From NCBI RefSeq assembly GCF_001598915.1, contig NZ_BDAP01000002.1, positions 930,001-994,000 on the forward strand: a stretch of 64,000 nucleotides of DNA, written 5' to 3'. This document shows, one piece after another, positions 36,725 through 46,637 of this stretch. The number at the start of each line of letters is the position of its first letter. The stretch's first letter is position 1. The notes under the pieces were generated by a model. It was not told the origin of the DNA, ran no database searches, and saw only the letters and a list, made by a program, of their open reading frames with translations. A program made the translations under genes and the position numbers. The DNA comes from Williamsia muralis NBRC 105860. Its GTDB lineage: Bacteria > Actinomycetota > Actinomycetes > Mycobacteriales > Mycobacteriaceae.

Positions 36725-37678
36725 GTGACCTCGACGGGGATTACCAATTGGCCCGCGCCTGCCCGCCTGACGGTGGGTATCGTGTCGGCGGGTCGAGTGG
36801 GAACCACCATCGGTCAGGCCCTCGAACGTGCCGAACACGTGGTCGGCGCCGTCGCCGCATCGTCTCCGGCCTCACGCGCACGCGCGGCACAGCGCCTCCC
36901 CGAGTCCGAGATCCGCGCCGTGGCCGACGTCGCCTCACAATGCGAGCTCCTTGTCATCGCGGTCCCGGACGACCGATTGGCGTCGGTCATCTCCGATCTG
37001 GCGGAGTCGGGATCGGTGCGGCCGGGAACCATCGTCGCCCACACTGCGGGCGCGCACGGTGTACGCGTGCTCGATCCGCTCACCGACGTCGGAGCGCTCC
37101 CGCTGGCGTTGCACCCGGCCATGACGTTCATCGGGACGGAAGAGGACACGGACCGGATCCGCAACTGCTGCTTCGGTGTCACTGCCGCAGACGAGGTGGG
37201 TCTGGCCATCGGACAATCGCTGGTACTGGAGATGGGCGCCGAACCGGTCCGCATCGACGAGAAGGACCGCACCCTCTATCACGCTGCACTGGCTCATGGC
37301 GCGAATCATCTTGTCGCGCTTGTGTGTGACGCCGTGGCAGCGCTGCGCAAGGTGGTCGACGGCCAAGACGTGCGGCCGGAACGGATCCTGGGGCCTCTGC
37401 TCACCGCGGCGCTCGACAACAGTCTGCAGATCGGCCCGAAGGCGTTGACCGGCCCGGTGGCTCGCGGCGACGCGGCGGCGGTGGCCCGGCATCTGCAGGC
37501 GCTGACGGCCGCTGATCCGGGCATCGCGGAGGGATATCGGGCGCTTGCCCGCCGCGCCGCCACGTACACCGATCCACCACCGGACCTGGTCGAGTTACTC
37601 GGGGACAACAAGTCGGGGGACGACGACTTGGGGCACGACAGCTCGGGAAATGATGACAGACGGGACGAACATCGATGA
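36725..37678 (+). CDS. Rossmann-fold/DUF2520 oxidoreductase-like protein (Rv3603c-like)
   Basis: The 317-residue protein starts with a Rossmann domain ([20 protein letters not shown], a GxGxxG-like loop reading SAGRVG), then [13 protein letters not shown]. The DUF2520 C-terminal helical domain follows, with [16 protein letters not shown] and [17 protein letters not shown]. The fold resembles 6-phosphogluconate or ketopantoate reductases. It overlaps panC by 4 bp and is the first gene of the pantothenate operon, so a step in that pathway is plausible but unproven. The GTG start has GGAGG eight bases upstream. The Asp/Gly/Arg-rich end is probably disordered. Confidence 0.85.
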   Translation: MTSTGITNWPAPARLTVGIVSAGRVGTTIGQALERAEHVVGAVAASSPASRARAAQRLPESEIRAVADVASQCELLVIAVPDDRLASVISDLAESGSVRPGTIVAHTAGAHGVRVLDPLTDVGALPLALHPAMTFIGTEEDTDRIRNCCFGVTAADEVGLAIGQSLVLEMGAEPVRIDEKDRTLYHAALAHGANHLVALVCDAVAALRKVVDGQDVRPERILGPLLTAALDNSLQIGPKALTGPVARGDAAAVARHLQALTAADPGIAEGYRALARRAATYTDPPPDLVELLGDNKSGDDDLGHDSSGNDDRRDEHR

Positions 37679-38592
37679 CCACTGGTGACCTCACGGGCCA
37701 AAAACCTTTCACCGCCGGGCAATTGACGGTCCATCGTGATCCTGCGCTGCTGAACAAGGTCAGCCGTGCCCTGCGTTCGACGGGTAAGCGAGTGGTGCTG
37801 GTTCCCACCATGGGCGCGCTGCACGCGGGCCATCTCGAACTGGTCCGTGCCGCCAAACGCAAGGGCGACGCGGTGGTGATCGCCTCCATCTTCGTCAACC
37901 CGTTGCAGTTCGCCGCCGGCGAAGACCTCGACGCCTACCCCCGGACGTTCGATGAGGACTGCGACCTCCTGCGGGCGGCCGGCGTCGAATTGGTCTTCGC
38001 TCCGAAGGTCTCCGACATGTACCCGACGGGACCGCGCACCACCGTGCACCCGGGACCACTCGGTGGAGAGCTCGAAGGCGCCTCTCGGCCAACGCATTTC
38101 GCGGGCATGCTGACCGTGGTGCTCAAGTTGCTGAACATTGCCGCGCCGATGGAGGCCTACTTCGGGGAGAAGGATTACCAGCAGTTGGTGTTGATCCGGC
38201 AGATGGTCACCGACCTGAACCTCGACGTACAGATCGTCGGCGTTCCCACCGTGCGCGAAGCAGACGGATTGGCCATGTCGTCGCGTAATCGGTACCTCGA
38301 TCCCGCTCAGCGTGAGCTGGCGACAACCCTGTCGGCAGCGCTGATCGCGGGCGCCTATGCGGCCGCCGGGGGAGAGCAGGCCATCCTCGACGCGGCCCGC
38401 GGCGTTTTCGACCTGCACTCGGACGTCTCGGTCGACTACCTCGAACTGCGCGGCCCGAACCTCGAAGAACCGCCGGCCCGCGGCGACGGCAGGCTGCTCG
38501 TCGCCGCGCGTATCGGCTCCACCCGGCTCATTGACAACGTGGGTGTCGCAATCGGCACCGGTTTCGTCGAAAGAGGAGAGAACCCAGCATGA
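37675..38592 (+). CDS. panC: Pantothenate synthetase
   Basis: PanC joins pantoate and beta-alanine with ATP. The 305-residue nucleotidyltransferase-fold protein has the HIGH-like motif in [19 protein letters not shown] and the KMSKS-like AMSSRNRYL. Also seen is [21 protein letters not shown]. Its ATG overlaps the preceding stop, and its stop overlaps panD, whose product supplies beta-alanine. The order is the same as in Rv3602c-Rv3601c. Confidence 0.96.
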   Translation: MTTGDLTGQKPFTAGQLTVHRDPALLNKVSRALRSTGKRVVLVPTMGALHAGHLELVRAAKRKGDAVVIASIFVNPLQFAAGEDLDAYPRTFDEDCDLLRAAGVELVFAPKVSDMYPTGPRTTVHPGPLGGELEGASRPTHFAGMLTVVLKLLNIAAPMEAYFGEKDYQQLVLIRQMVTDLNLDVQIVGVPTVREADGLAMSSRNRYLDPAQRELATTLSAALIAGAYAAAGGEQAILDAARGVFDLHSDVSVDYLELRGPNLEEPPARGDGRLLVAARIGSTRLIDNVGVAIGTGFVERGENPA

Positions 38593-39020
38593 TCCGCACC
38601 ATGATGACCTCGAAGATCCACCGCGCCACGGTGACCCAGGCCGATCTGCACTACGTCGGATCGGTCACGGTCGACCAGGACCTGCTCGATGCCGCCGGTC
38701 TGCTCGAGGGTGAGCAGGTGACCATCGTCGACATCAACAACGGCGCCCGGTTGGTCACCTATGCGATCTCGGGTCCCCGCGGGTCCGGGATCATCGGTAT
38801 CAACGGCGCCGCAGCACATCTGGTGCACCCGGGCGACCTCGTCATCCTGATCGCCTACGGCGGACTCGATGAACGCGAGATCCTCGAGTATCAGCCCAAG
38901 GTGGTGTTCGTCGACGAATCGAACCGCATCGTCGAACAGGGTGCCGACCCGGCACACGCACCGGAAGGCTCGGATCTGCTCGATCCCCGCCACCCGGTGC
39001 TGTCGAGCACCCCCGCCTGA
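38589..39020 (+). CDS. panD: Aspartate 1-decarboxylase proenzyme
   Basis: PanD makes beta-alanine for pantothenate. The 143-residue proenzyme cleaves itself at Gly24-Ser25, visible in [10 protein letters not shown], to form the pyruvoyl cofactor. The Lys9 and Tyr22 positions agree with E. coli PanD, which supports the ATG at 38589. Further motifs are [14 protein letters not shown] and [14 protein letters not shown]. It is coupled to panC by a 4-bp overlap. In tubercle bacilli this protein is linked to pyrazinamide action. Confidence 0.95.
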   Translation: MIRTMMTSKIHRATVTQADLHYVGSVTVDQDLLDAAGLLEGEQVTIVDINNGARLVTYAISGPRGSGIIGINGAAAHLVHPGDLVILIAYGGLDEREILEYQPKVVFVDESNRIVEQGADPAHAPEGSDLLDPRHPVLSSTPA

Positions 39021-39021
39021 C

Positions 39022-39846
39022 ATGTTGCTCGCGCTGGACGTCGGCAACACGAACATCCACCTGGGTGTCTATGCCGGCATCGGGGCCAATTCGCGGCTGG
39101 TGCGGGACTGGCGGATGAGGACCGAGTCGCGTATGACCGCCGACGAGCTGGCGCTGACCATTCGTGGCCTGCTGGGGTCTGACGTGGAACAGGTCACGGC
39201 CGTTGTCGGCCTGTCGACGGTGCCGTCGCTACTGCGCGAGATGCGGGTGATGGTCGGGAAGTACTTCGGGGCCGGACCGCACGTGCTGCTCGAACCCGGT
39301 GTGCGAACCGGCGTTCCGCTGTTGGTCGACAATCCCAAAGAGGTCGGGACCGACCGCGTCGCCAATGCGCTCGCCGCCTACTCGGCCTACGGTCGCGGCT
39401 GCATCGTCGTCGATTTCGGGACCACCACCCTCGTCGACGTGGTGTCGGCGAAGGGCGAGTTCCTCGGTGGGGCGATCGCCCCGGGCATCGATCTGGCGGT
39501 CGAGGCGCTCGCCGTACGGACGGTGACGCTACGCAAGGTCGAGTTGTTGCCGCCGCGCTCTGTGGTGGGCAAGAACACCGTCGAAGCACTGCAGTCGGGC
39601 ATCCTCTACGGATTCGCAGGTCAGGTGGACGGGCTCGTGTCCCGGGTGCGGCGTGAAGTGCCGGGTTTCGACGGCGACGACATTGCGGTGATCGCCACCG
39701 GCTACCTCGCCCCGCTGGTCTTCGACGAGTGTGTGACGTTGCAACACCACGAGCCCACTCTGACGCTCGACGGGTTGCGGCTGGTGTACGAGCGGCAGCG
39801 CGATGCCCGGGCAAAGGGGCGTTCGGCAGGCTCGCGTCCGGACTGA
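39022..39846 (+). CDS. coaX: Type III pantothenate kinase
   Basis: CoaX phosphorylates pantothenate, the first step from pantothenate to CoA. The 274-residue protein begins LLALDVGNTNIHLGVY with the phosphate-binding loop. It has NPKEVGTDRVANALAAY and the second motif VVDFGTTTLVDVVSAKGEFLGGAIAPG. The ATG lies directly behind the panD stop with no clear ribosome site, so it is probably translated by coupling. The open frame extending back through panD is a shadow. Confidence 0.93.
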   Translation: MLLALDVGNTNIHLGVYAGIGANSRLVRDWRMRTESRMTADELALTIRGLLGSDVEQVTAVVGLSTVPSLLREMRVMVGKYFGAGPHVLLEPGVRTGVPLLVDNPKEVGTDRVANALAAYSAYGRGCIVVDFGTTTLVDVVSAKGEFLGGAIAPGIDLAVEALAVRTVTLRKVELLPPRSVVGKNTVEALQSGILYGFAGQVDGLVSRVRREVPGFDGDDIAVIATGYLAPLVFDECVTLQHHEPTLTLDGLRLVYERQRDARAKGRSAGSRPD

Positions 39847-40013
39847 GGCCTCGTCTGCGGGTGACGGTGGTGCGATCGTGATCGCTGTGGCACAATCTCC
39901 ACCGTGATCACGCGGAGCTGTCAGGAGTGTTGTCGGGGCTGAAACGCCTCTTGATGACCCCTACGCCCGTTCTTCGGCCGATTAGTTGCCGATCATTCAC
40001 GAAAGCACCAGCC

Positions 40014-40454
40014 ATGTCTGTGCTCACCGCACCCGCACCTTCTCTGTCCAGTCGGCCCACGTCGGCATACCCCGTTGCGCCGCTGTCCGTCGCGGCGCAC
40101 GACGTCGATTCCCTGCTCCGCAGCGGTGCTGTGGCCATCGACATCCGTAGTCAGCAGGAACGTGATCGGGACGGAATCGTCCTCGGCGCGTTGGCAATTC
40201 CCGCCGACCAGATTCTCGACCGCCTGATCCCGGGCTCGCGGGAGACACTTCGCTGCGCTGACGCCTCCAGCCGTTGGCTTCTCATCGGGGTGGATGGCCA
40301 CGACGCCGAGATGCTCACCTGGCACCTGCAGGCCGCGGGAGTGCCCGGCGCCCGGTTTGTTGCCGGTGGCCAGATGGCGCTCGCCCGTTCGGCCGACCGG
40401 CGGCCGGTCGCCGGTCACACCGAACGCGAGTGGAGCATGTTCTCCGCGCACTGA
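40014..40454 (+). CDS. Rhodanese-fold protein without the catalytic cysteine
   Basis: A 146-residue protein that fits the rhodanese fold: [33 protein letters not shown] is the substrate-side half, and [32 protein letters not shown] the second. The loop that carries the active Cys in enzymes (C-R-S-G) here reads GVDGHD with Gly in the Cys position, so no persulfide can form. It may act as a binding or regulatory domain. I take the ATG at 40014; a GTG at 39927 would add 29 basic residues. It lies between coaX and lysS with no overlap to either. Confidence 0.65.
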   Translation: MSVLTAPAPSLSSRPTSAYPVAPLSVAAHDVDSLLRSGAVAIDIRSQQERDRDGIVLGALAIPADQILDRLIPGSRETLRCADASSRWLLIGVDGHDAEMLTWHLQAAGVPGARFVAGGQMALARSADRRPVAGHTEREWSMFSAH

Positions 40455-40506
40455 TCACGCGCCGACCTGGCGACCCGTCGAATATGGCCAACCCAGGTTC
40501 GGCCGC

Positions 40507-40512
40507 TAGGGT
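40507..40512 (+). promoter_or_regulatory. Probable -10 element (TAGGGT) of lysS, leaderless
   Basis: TAGGGT ends seven bases before the lysS GTG, and no Shine-Dalgarno is seen. The -35 region is weak. Confidence 0.45.
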
Positions 40513-40519
40513 CGTTGGC

Positions 40520-42055
40520 GTGAATGAAGCCCGTGGCCAAGGCCGGAAAAATGCAGCAGTCGACAACACCGAGGACCAGACCCCGGAGCAGTTGCGAGTT
40601 CGGCGCGAGAAGCGCGATCGCATCCTCGCCGAGGGTGGTCAGGCCTACCCCGTGTCGGTTCCGCGCACCCATTCACTGGCCGAGCTCCGCGCGAAGTACC
40701 CAGACCTCGAGCCCGACACCCAGACAGGTGAGGTCGTCGGCATCGCCGGCCGGGTGATCTTCATCCGCAACACCGGGAAGCTGTGCTTCGCAACACTGCA
40801 GGAAGGCGATGGCACGCAGCTGCAGGCCATGATCAGCTTGAACGGTGTGGGTGAGGAGTCGTTGGCCGCCTGGAAGTCCGATGTGGACCTCGGTGACTTC
40901 GTCTTCGTTCACGGCGAGGTGATCAGCTCGCGTCGCGGAGAATTGAGCGTGCTTGCCGACACGTGGCAGATGGCGAGCAAGGCGCTGCGCCCACTTCCGG
41001 TGGCGCACAAGGAGATGAACGAGGAAACGCGTGTCCGCCAGCGGTACGTCGACCTCATCGTGCGGCCCCAGGCCCGCGAGATGGCGCGAACACGCGTCGC
41101 GGTCCTGCGGGAACTGCGCGCGGCGCTGGAGCGGCGGGGATTCCTGGAGATCGAGACACCGATGCTGCAGACGCTGCACGGTGGTGCGGCCGCCAGGCCG
41201 TTTGTCACACATTCCAACGCCCTCGACATCGACCTCTACCTGCGCATCGCCCCAGAGCTGTTCCTCAAGCGGGCTGTGGTCGGCGGTATCGAGCGGGTCT
41301 TCGAGATCAACCGCAACTTCCGCAACGAGGGCGCCGACAGTACCCATTCGCCCGAGTTCGCGATGCTGGAGACGTACCAGGCGTACGGCACCTATGACGA
41401 CTCGGCGACGATGACACGTGAGGTGATCCAGGAAGTGGCGATGGCCGCCCTCGGCACACTGACCCCGGAGATGGCCGACGGATCGATCAACGATCTGAGC
41501 GGGGAATGGAAGTCGGTGGAGATGTATCCCTCGCTCTCCGAGTCGCTCGGGATCGAGATCACCCCGGCCACGACGGTCGAGAAACTGCTCTCCATCAGCG
41601 CCGATGTGGGGCTCGAGATCCCGGCAGGCAAGGGCTACGGCCACGGCAAGCTCGTCGAGGAACTCTGGGAACACCAGGTGGGCGACGGGTTGTCGGGGCC
41701 GGTATTCGTCCGCGATTTCCCGGTCGAGACATCACCCCTGGTGCGTGAGCACCGCGACAAGCCGGGTGTGAGTGAAAAGTGGGATCTCTATGTCCGCGGG
41801 TTCGAATTGGCTACCGGTTATTCCGAATTGGTCGATCCGGTGATTCAGCGGGAGCGGTTCGTCGACCAGGCCCGTTTGGCTCGTGCCGGTGATGATGAGG
41901 CAATGGTGCTCGATGAAGAGTTTCTTGCGGCCATGGAGCAGGGCATGCCGCCGACGACCGGTACCGGAATGGGCATTGACCGACTTCTGATGGCTCTGAC
42001 GGGTCTCGGCATTCGCGAAACCATCCTCTTTCCACTCGTCAAGCCGCAGCAATGA
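40520..42055 (+). CDS. lysS: Lysine-tRNA ligase, class II
   Basis: A 511-residue LysRS. The N-terminal OB-fold (about residues 70-165) binds the anticodon and has [24 protein letters not shown]. The class II core has motif 1 in [12 protein letters not shown], motif 2 in [20 protein letters not shown] and motif 3 in [16 protein letters not shown]. It lacks the extra membrane domain of LysX-type proteins. I start at GTG 40520, because the longer frame runs back through the rhodanese-like gene. It precedes lsr2 as in mycobacteria (Rv3598c-Rv3597c). Confidence 0.95.
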   Translation: MNEARGQGRKNAAVDNTEDQTPEQLRVRREKRDRILAEGGQAYPVSVPRTHSLAELRAKYPDLEPDTQTGEVVGIAGRVIFIRNTGKLCFATLQEGDGTQLQAMISLNGVGEESLAAWKSDVDLGDFVFVHGEVISSRRGELSVLADTWQMASKALRPLPVAHKEMNEETRVRQRYVDLIVRPQAREMARTRVAVLRELRAALERRGFLEIETPMLQTLHGGAAARPFVTHSNALDIDLYLRIAPELFLKRAVVGGIERVFEINRNFRNEGADSTHSPEFAMLETYQAYGTYDDSATMTREVIQEVAMAALGTLTPEMADGSINDLSGEWKSVEMYPSLSESLGIEITPATTVEKLLSISADVGLEIPAGKGYGHGKLVEELWEHQVGDGLSGPVFVRDFPVETSPLVREHRDKPGVSEKWDLYVRGFELATGYSELVDPVIQRERFVDQARLARAGDDEAMVLDEEFLAAMEQGMPPTTGTGMGIDRLLMALTGLGIRETILFPLVKPQQ

Positions 42056-42204
42056 CGTTACTGGAAAACACTTCCTCTTATTAGCGTTGACGGTTCATTC
42101 GCGCTATGCTGGCGGCCGATAGGCGGCCACCATGAATATTGTTCGTTTGCGTTGTGTGCCGGAACTGTCAAAGTTGGATCCGGGAGCCATCAGAATGGAG
42201 CATT

Positions 42205-42537
42205 ATGGCTAAGAAGGTAACCGTCACACTCGTAGATGATGTTGATGACAGCAAGACAGCGGACGAGACCGTGGAGTTCGGCGTCGATGGCGTCACCTAC
42301 GAGATCGACCTGTCCAGCAAGAACGCTGACAAGCTGCGTGACGACGTGGCGAAATGGGCTGAGCACGCTCGACGTGTGAGTGGCCGTAAGCGCGCGAAAG
42401 GGATCGCCACCAAGGCATCTGTGGATCGCGAGCAAACAGCGGCAATCCGCGACTGGGCCCGTCGTAACGGCCACCAGGTGTCATCGCGCGGGCGTATTGC
42501 CGCGGATGTCGTCGAGGCTTACAACGAGGCGCACTGA
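42205..42537 (+). CDS. lsr2: Nucleoid-associated protein Lsr2
   Basis: Lsr2 (110 residues) binds AT-rich DNA, bridges it and silences acquired genes, as H-NS does in enteric bacteria. The N-terminal dimerisation part begins [20 protein letters not shown]. The C-terminal DNA-binding part has [22 protein letters not shown] with the AT-hook-like RGR. The ATG at 42205 follows a 149-bp leader that is AT-rich for this genome and likely holds the promoter. A strong terminator lies 29 bp past the stop. In mycobacteria clpC comes next; here the steroid genes do. Confidence 0.96.
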   Translation: MAKKVTVTLVDDVDDSKTADETVEFGVDGVTYEIDLSSKNADKLRDDVAKWAEHARRVSGRKRAKGIATKASVDREQTAAIRDWARRNGHQVSSRGRIAADVVEAYNEAH

Positions 42538-42565
42538 CGCATTGAACTGACCACAACTGTAGTCA

Positions 42566-42605
42566 AAATGACGGGCGGCCCGAGGAATCGGGCCGCCCGT
42601 CATTT
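42566..42605 (+). terminator. Rho-independent terminator of lsr2
   Basis: An 18-bp stem (AAATGACGGGCGGCCCGA with its exact complement) and a GGAA loop, ending in TTTGTTT. This is the strongest terminator in the window. Confidence 0.92.
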
Positions 42606-42793
42606 GTTTCTCCTGTGGTTGTCTTCGAATTGTTTTAGTGCGCATTCAGAAAAGAATCGAAAACATTCATGACCGTCGCGATCATTTGTGAACTTGTGTG
42701 ACAAACCGTTGTCCCTTTTGAGTTGCGGATAGTCGAAGTGAGACAAACTGTTCATCAGCGGAACAAAGCTCGCGAAGACAGGCATGGCCGGGT
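42606..42793. other. AT-rich gap between lsr2 and fadD3 at a synteny break
   Basis: This 188-bp stretch is clearly richer in A and T than its neighbours. It has a minus-strand open frame of 61 codons (42600-42785) that runs into the lsr2 terminator and has no ribosome site, so I do not call it a gene. No repeat ends or integrase traces were seen. It separates the conserved lsr2 block from the steroid island. Confidence 0.6.
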
Positions 42794-44398
42794 TCAGTGC
42801 AGTTCGCGCTTGAGGATCTTGCCGCCGGCATTGCGCGGGAACTCATCGATGATGATGACCGAACGCGGAGTCTTGAAGTTCGCGAGTTTCTGACGGCAGT
42901 ACTCGATGACCGACTTTTCGTCAACGGACGCGCCCGGTGACAACGTGAGGTAAGCGCGCCCCACTTCTCCCAATCGCTCATCAGGTACACCGACGACGGC
43001 AGCCTCGGCCACCCCGTCGATTCTGGCGAGAACTTGCTCGACTTCTGCGGGGTACACATTGAATCCGCCACTGATGTACATGTCTTTCAGGCGGTCCGTG
43101 ATGGAGAGATTTCCGCGCTCGTCGATTGTTCCGATGTCGCCGGTGTGTAGCCAGCCGTCGGCATCGATCGCCTCTGCGGTGGCCTTGGGGTCGTCGAGAT
43201 AGCCGCGCATGACCATCTTGCCGCGGGCCAGCACCTCGCCGTTCTCCGAGAGCTTGATCTCCATGCCCGTGAACGGGCGGCCGCACGTGTTGGCCACGGT
43301 CTGATCGTCGTCGTCGGGTGTGCAGGTGGTGACGAAGCCGCTCGCCTCGGTCAGGCCGTAGGCGGTGATGACGGTCTCGATGCCGAGGTCGCGTTGCATC
43401 CGCTCGACGAGCACCACGGGCACGATCGCGGCGCCGGTGACTGCCAGCCGCAGTGACGACAGGTCGAACTCGGGGCGTCGGGGGGCGTCGAGGATCGTCT
43501 GGAAGATGGTCGGGGCGCCGGGGAACACGGTGGCCTTGCGTTGCTCGATCAGCCGCATCGCGGCATCGGTGGAGTACACCGCCAGAGGGATCATCGTGGT
43601 GCCCATCAGGGTGCACACGAGGATTCCGGCCTTGTAGCCGAAGGTGTGGAAGTAGGGATTCACCATCAGGTAGCGGTCGTCGGTCCCCAGGTTCCCGTTG
43701 GTGGCCCATGCGCGAGCGCCGGCGACCGTCTGCTGATGCTCGGCGAGGGCTCCCTTGGACCTGCCGGTGGTCCCGGAGGTGAACAGCACGTCGGAGATGT
43801 CGGTGGGAGCGACCGCAGATGCACGTGCGTCGGCTTCGGCCCTGCCCTCGTCGGTTGCTGCACAGAGGAAGTCGTTCCAGTCGACAGCGACCGCACCCCG
43901 ATGGTCATCGGCCTCGAGTCGTACGCGGATGGCCACGGCCAGGTTCGACGCAGCGGCGAGGTCACCGCCCGCCTCGGCGCACAATTGCTCGACCCGGTCG
44001 GTGCCGAGGAATTGGCCGACCACGACGATGGCCCTGGCCTTGGTGCGCTGGACGATCTCCAGCGCCTCCGCCGCGGTGTAACGGGTGTTGAGTGGGACGA
44101 GGGTGGCGCCGGCGAAATGGGCACCGAGCGCAGCGATGGGCCAGTGGAAGCTGTTCGGTGCCCAGATGGCGACCCGGTCGCCGGCCTCGATGCCCTCCGC
44201 GATCAGGCCGGCCGCGAAAGTGCGCACGGCGCCGAGGAGGTCGGACCAGGTCAGTTCGACCGTCTCGCCCCACTGGTCGTCGATGATCGCCAGACCGTCC
44301 GGCCACAATTGCGCGGCTCGGCGCAAGGCTTGCGGTGTGGTGGTGACGGCGTCGACGTCGAGCCGGTCTGGGGTGGGCTGATCTGCTGAAATGGACAC
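42794..44398 (-). CDS. fadD3: HIP-CoA ligase FadD3 (acyl-CoA synthetase)
   Basis: A 534-residue adenylate-forming ligase. The P-loop is TSGTTGRSKGALAEHQ. Then come TAYGLTEASGFVTT and GWLHTGDIGTIDERG, and the catalytic lysine lies in PRNAGGKILKREL at the C-terminus. FadD3 puts CoA on the HIP acid left after rings A and B of sterols are removed, which opens C/D-ring breakdown. The assignment rests on the family plus its neighbours fadE30, ipdF, fadA6 and kstR2, which match Rv3556c-Rv3561 of M. tuberculosis. A KstR2 operator lies in the divergent region to fadE30, so transcription should be induced by HIP-CoA. Confidence 0.88.
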   Translation of the reverse strand: MSISADQPTPDRLDVDAVTTTPQALRRAAQLWPDGLAIIDDQWGETVELTWSDLLGAVRTFAAGLIAEGIEAGDRVAIWAPNSFHWPIAALGAHFAGATLVPLNTRYTAAEALEIVQRTKARAIVVVGQFLGTDRVEQLCAEAGGDLAAASNLAVAIRVRLEADDHRGAVAVDWNDFLCAATDEGRAEADARASAVAPTDISDVLFTSGTTGRSKGALAEHQQTVAGARAWATNGNLGTDDRYLMVNPYFHTFGYKAGILVCTLMGTTMIPLAVYSTDAAMRLIEQRKATVFPGAPTIFQTILDAPRRPEFDLSSLRLAVTGAAIVPVVLVERMQRDLGIETVITAYGLTEASGFVTTCTPDDDDQTVANTCGRPFTGMEIKLSENGEVLARGKMVMRGYLDDPKATAEAIDADGWLHTGDIGTIDERGNLSITDRLKDMYISGGFNVYPAEVEQVLARIDGVAEAAVVGVPDERLGEVGRAYLTLSPGASVDEKSVIEYCRQKLANFKTPRSVIIIDEFPRNAGGKILKRELH

Positions 44399-44498
44399 GA
44401 TTCCTCCCGGAGCTCACACCTGCGTGAAAGGCTAGTACCACCTGGTACAGCGCAGGTTCCGAAGCCAAAACCTAGCACTTGCTTGGGTGCGCTAACCG

Positions 44499-44512
44499 AG
44501 CAAGTGCTTGGT
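44499..44512. promoter_or_regulatory. KstR2 operator between fadD3 and fadE30
   Basis: AGCAAGTGCTTGGT fits the KstR2 motif AnCAAGnnCTTGnT at every fixed base. It ends four bases before a TACGCT -10-like hexamer (44517-44522) that lies 7 bases ahead of the fadE30 ATG, so repressor binding would block a leaderless fadE30 promoter. Confidence 0.85.
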
Positions 44513-44529
44513 CGGTTACGCTGGTTCAC

Positions 44530-45783
44530 ATGACGGCGATCAACCTCGCTGACCGAGGCGTGGACCTGGGTGAATGGGATGGTTCGGCGGCCGATTTCGC
44601 GGCTGCCGTACGACAGTGGCTAAACGACAACCTGACCGGCGAGTTCGCGAATCTTAAGTCACGCGGCGGCCCAGGCAGCGAACACGAGTTCTACGGGCCG
44701 CGGCTCGCGTGGGACCGGCTGCTGGCCGCCTCGGGGTGGACGTGCCTCGGTTGGCCCGTGGAACACGGCGGCCGCAACGCGTCCATCGAGCAGCGCATCA
44801 TCTTTCATCAGGAGTACGCCCGGGCGGGCGCGCCGGCCCGGGTCAGCCACGTGGGCGAGGAACTGCTCGGCCCGACGCTGATCGCCTTCGGGACCGAGGA
44901 ACAGAAGAAACGTTTCCTGCCGGGCATCACCACGGTCGACGAGTTGTGGGCTCAGGGTTACTCCGAACCGGGCGCGGGGTCGGACCTGGCGAACATCTCC
45001 ACCACCGCCACACTCGACGGCGACAAGTGGGTCATCAACGGGCAGAAGATCTGGACCTCGCTGGCACACGTCGCCCAGTGGGCATTTGTGCTGTGCCGCA
45101 CCGAGCCGGGGTCCTCGCGTCACAAGGGTCTGAGTTTTCTCCTCGTGCCGCTCGATCAACCCGGCGTCACCGTCCGGCCGATCCAGCAGCTCACCGGTAC
45201 CTCCGAGTTCAACGAGGTGTTCTTCGACGACGCCACCACCGAGGCCGGCCTTGTTGTCGGCGAACCCGGTGAGGGCTGGAAAGTGGCGATGGGTCTGCTC
45301 GAGTTCGAGCGGGGTGTGTCCACGCTCGGCCAGCAGGTGGGCTTCTCGCGCGAACTCGAACACATCGTGGAGATGGCAAAGGCCAACGGGTCGTCGAACA
45401 GCCCGGTGATCCGGGAGCGGATCGCCCGGGCATGGCTCGAGCTCCGGGTGATGCGTGCCCACGCACAACGCACACTGGCCGTGGTGGACACCGGCGGCGC
45501 CGGGGGAGCGGCCTCGGTGTCGAAGTTGTTGTGGGCCAACTGGCATCGTGACCTCGGCGAGCTCGCAATGGCGGTCCAGGGGGCCCCGTCGCTCATCGCA
45601 CCCGATCGCACCAGCGAGGGTGAACCCAACAACATCTTCGAGCCGGACCAGGTGGAACTCGATCAGTGGCAGCGGTTGTTCCTGTTCACCCGCGCCGACA
45701 CGATCTACGGCGGCTCGAATGAAGTGCAGCGCAACATCATTGCCGAGCGGGTGCTCGGATTACCTCGAGAGGCACGACCGTGA
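44530..45783 (+). CDS. fadE30: Acyl-CoA dehydrogenase FadE30 of sterol C/D-ring degradation
   Basis: A 417-residue FAD-dependent acyl-CoA dehydrogenase. It has the family signatures GYSEPGAGSDLANISTTA (FAD and substrate contact, about residues 140-158) and GGSNEVQRNIIAERVLG near the end. FadE30 oxidises the HIP-CoA-derived thioester before ring opening. The ATG at 44530 has no ribosome site but a -10-like hexamer seven bases before it, suggesting a leaderless mRNA. The stop overlaps the next gene (GTGA). Assignment is from family, gene order and the KstR2 site. Confidence 0.85.
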   Translation: MTAINLADRGVDLGEWDGSAADFAAAVRQWLNDNLTGEFANLKSRGGPGSEHEFYGPRLAWDRLLAASGWTCLGWPVEHGGRNASIEQRIIFHQEYARAGAPARVSHVGEELLGPTLIAFGTEEQKKRFLPGITTVDELWAQGYSEPGAGSDLANISTTATLDGDKWVINGQKIWTSLAHVAQWAFVLCRTEPGSSRHKGLSFLLVPLDQPGVTVRPIQQLTGTSEFNEVFFDDATTEAGLVVGEPGEGWKVAMGLLEFERGVSTLGQQVGFSRELEHIVEMAKANGSSNSPVIRERIARAWLELRVMRAHAQRTLAVVDTGGAGGAASVSKLLWANWHRDLGELAMAVQGAPSLIAPDRTSEGEPNNIFEPDQVELDQWQRLFLFTRADTIYGGSNEVQRNIIAERVLGLPREARP

Positions 45784-46592
45784 CAGTTCAGCAAGGTTCC
45801 AGTCCGCTGGCGACGCCGCCGGAAGAGATCCCAGGCCACGGCCTGCTCGCCGGCCGCAAGGTCGTGGTGACGGCCGCCGCGGGCACCGGGATCGGGTTCG
45901 CCTCCGCGCGCAGGGCTCTGGCCGAAGGCGCCGATGTGCTGGTCAGCGATTGGCACGAGCGCAGGCTCGGCGAGACCGTGGACAAACTCAAGGGTGAGTT
46001 CGCCGACCAGACCGTGGCGTCCGTGGTGTGCAACGTGCAGAAGACCTCAGAGGTCAATGCCCTGATCGAGTCCGCGGCCTCCGAACTCGGCCGTATCGAC
46101 GTGCTGATCAACAATGCCGGACTCGGTGGTGAGACCCCGGTTGTCGACATGGACGACGACGAGTGGGATCGCGTCATCGACATCACGCTGAACGGCACCT
46201 TCCGCGCGACCCGCGCGGCGTTGCGTTACTTCCGCGACGCACCCCACGGCGGCGTGATCGTGAACAATGCGTCGGTTCTCGGCTGGCGTGCACAGCACAG
46301 CCAATCCCATTACGCCGCAGCAAAAGCCGGGGTGATGGCACTGACCCGATGTGCGGCGATCGAAGCCGCCGAGTACGGCGTGCGAATCAACGCGGTGGCT
46401 CCCTCCATCGCCCGCCATCCCTTCCTCGCGAAGGTCACCAGCGAAGAGCTGCTCGCCGACCTCGCCTCCCGCGAGGCCTACGGGCGCGCCGCCGAGGTCT
46501 GGGAGATCGCGGCGACCATCGCGATGCTCGCCAGCGACTACACCACCTACCTCACCGGTGAAGTGGTCTCCATCTCCAGCCAGCGGGCCTGA
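45780..46592 (+). CDS. ipdF: Short-chain dehydrogenase IpdF (Rv3559c-like)
   Basis: A 270-residue SDR. The NAD(P)-binding segment is VVVTAAAGTGIGFASARRAL, a T-A-A-A-G-T-G-I-G variant of the usual TGxxxGIG. NNAG is present in DVLINNAGLGGE, and the catalytic Ser, Tyr and Lys are in NNASVLGW and SHYAAAKAGV. In the C/D-ring pathway IpdF oxidises the hydroxyl of the HIP-CoA intermediate. The GTG overlaps the fadE30 stop, so the two are coupled. The fadE30-ipdF-fadA6 order agrees with the Rv3560c-Rv3559c-Rv3556c block. Confidence 0.83.
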   Translation: MTVQQGSSPLATPPEEIPGHGLLAGRKVVVTAAAGTGIGFASARRALAEGADVLVSDWHERRLGETVDKLKGEFADQTVASVVCNVQKTSEVNALIESAASELGRIDVLINNAGLGGETPVVDMDDDEWDRVIDITLNGTFRATRAALRYFRDAPHGGVIVNNASVLGWRAQHSQSHYAAAKAGVMALTRCAAIEAAEYGVRINAVAPSIARHPFLAKVTSEELLADLASREAYGRAAEVWEIAATIAMLASDYTTYLTGEVVSISSQRA

Positions 46593-46637
46593 CCCACCAG
46601 ATCGAACCGCCACGTTTTTTGATCGAAGGAGCACACA

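Noticed and set aside
42600-42785. 61-codon minus-strand frame after fadD3
   Set aside because: It ends inside the lsr2 terminator, has no ribosome site and no recognisable relative.
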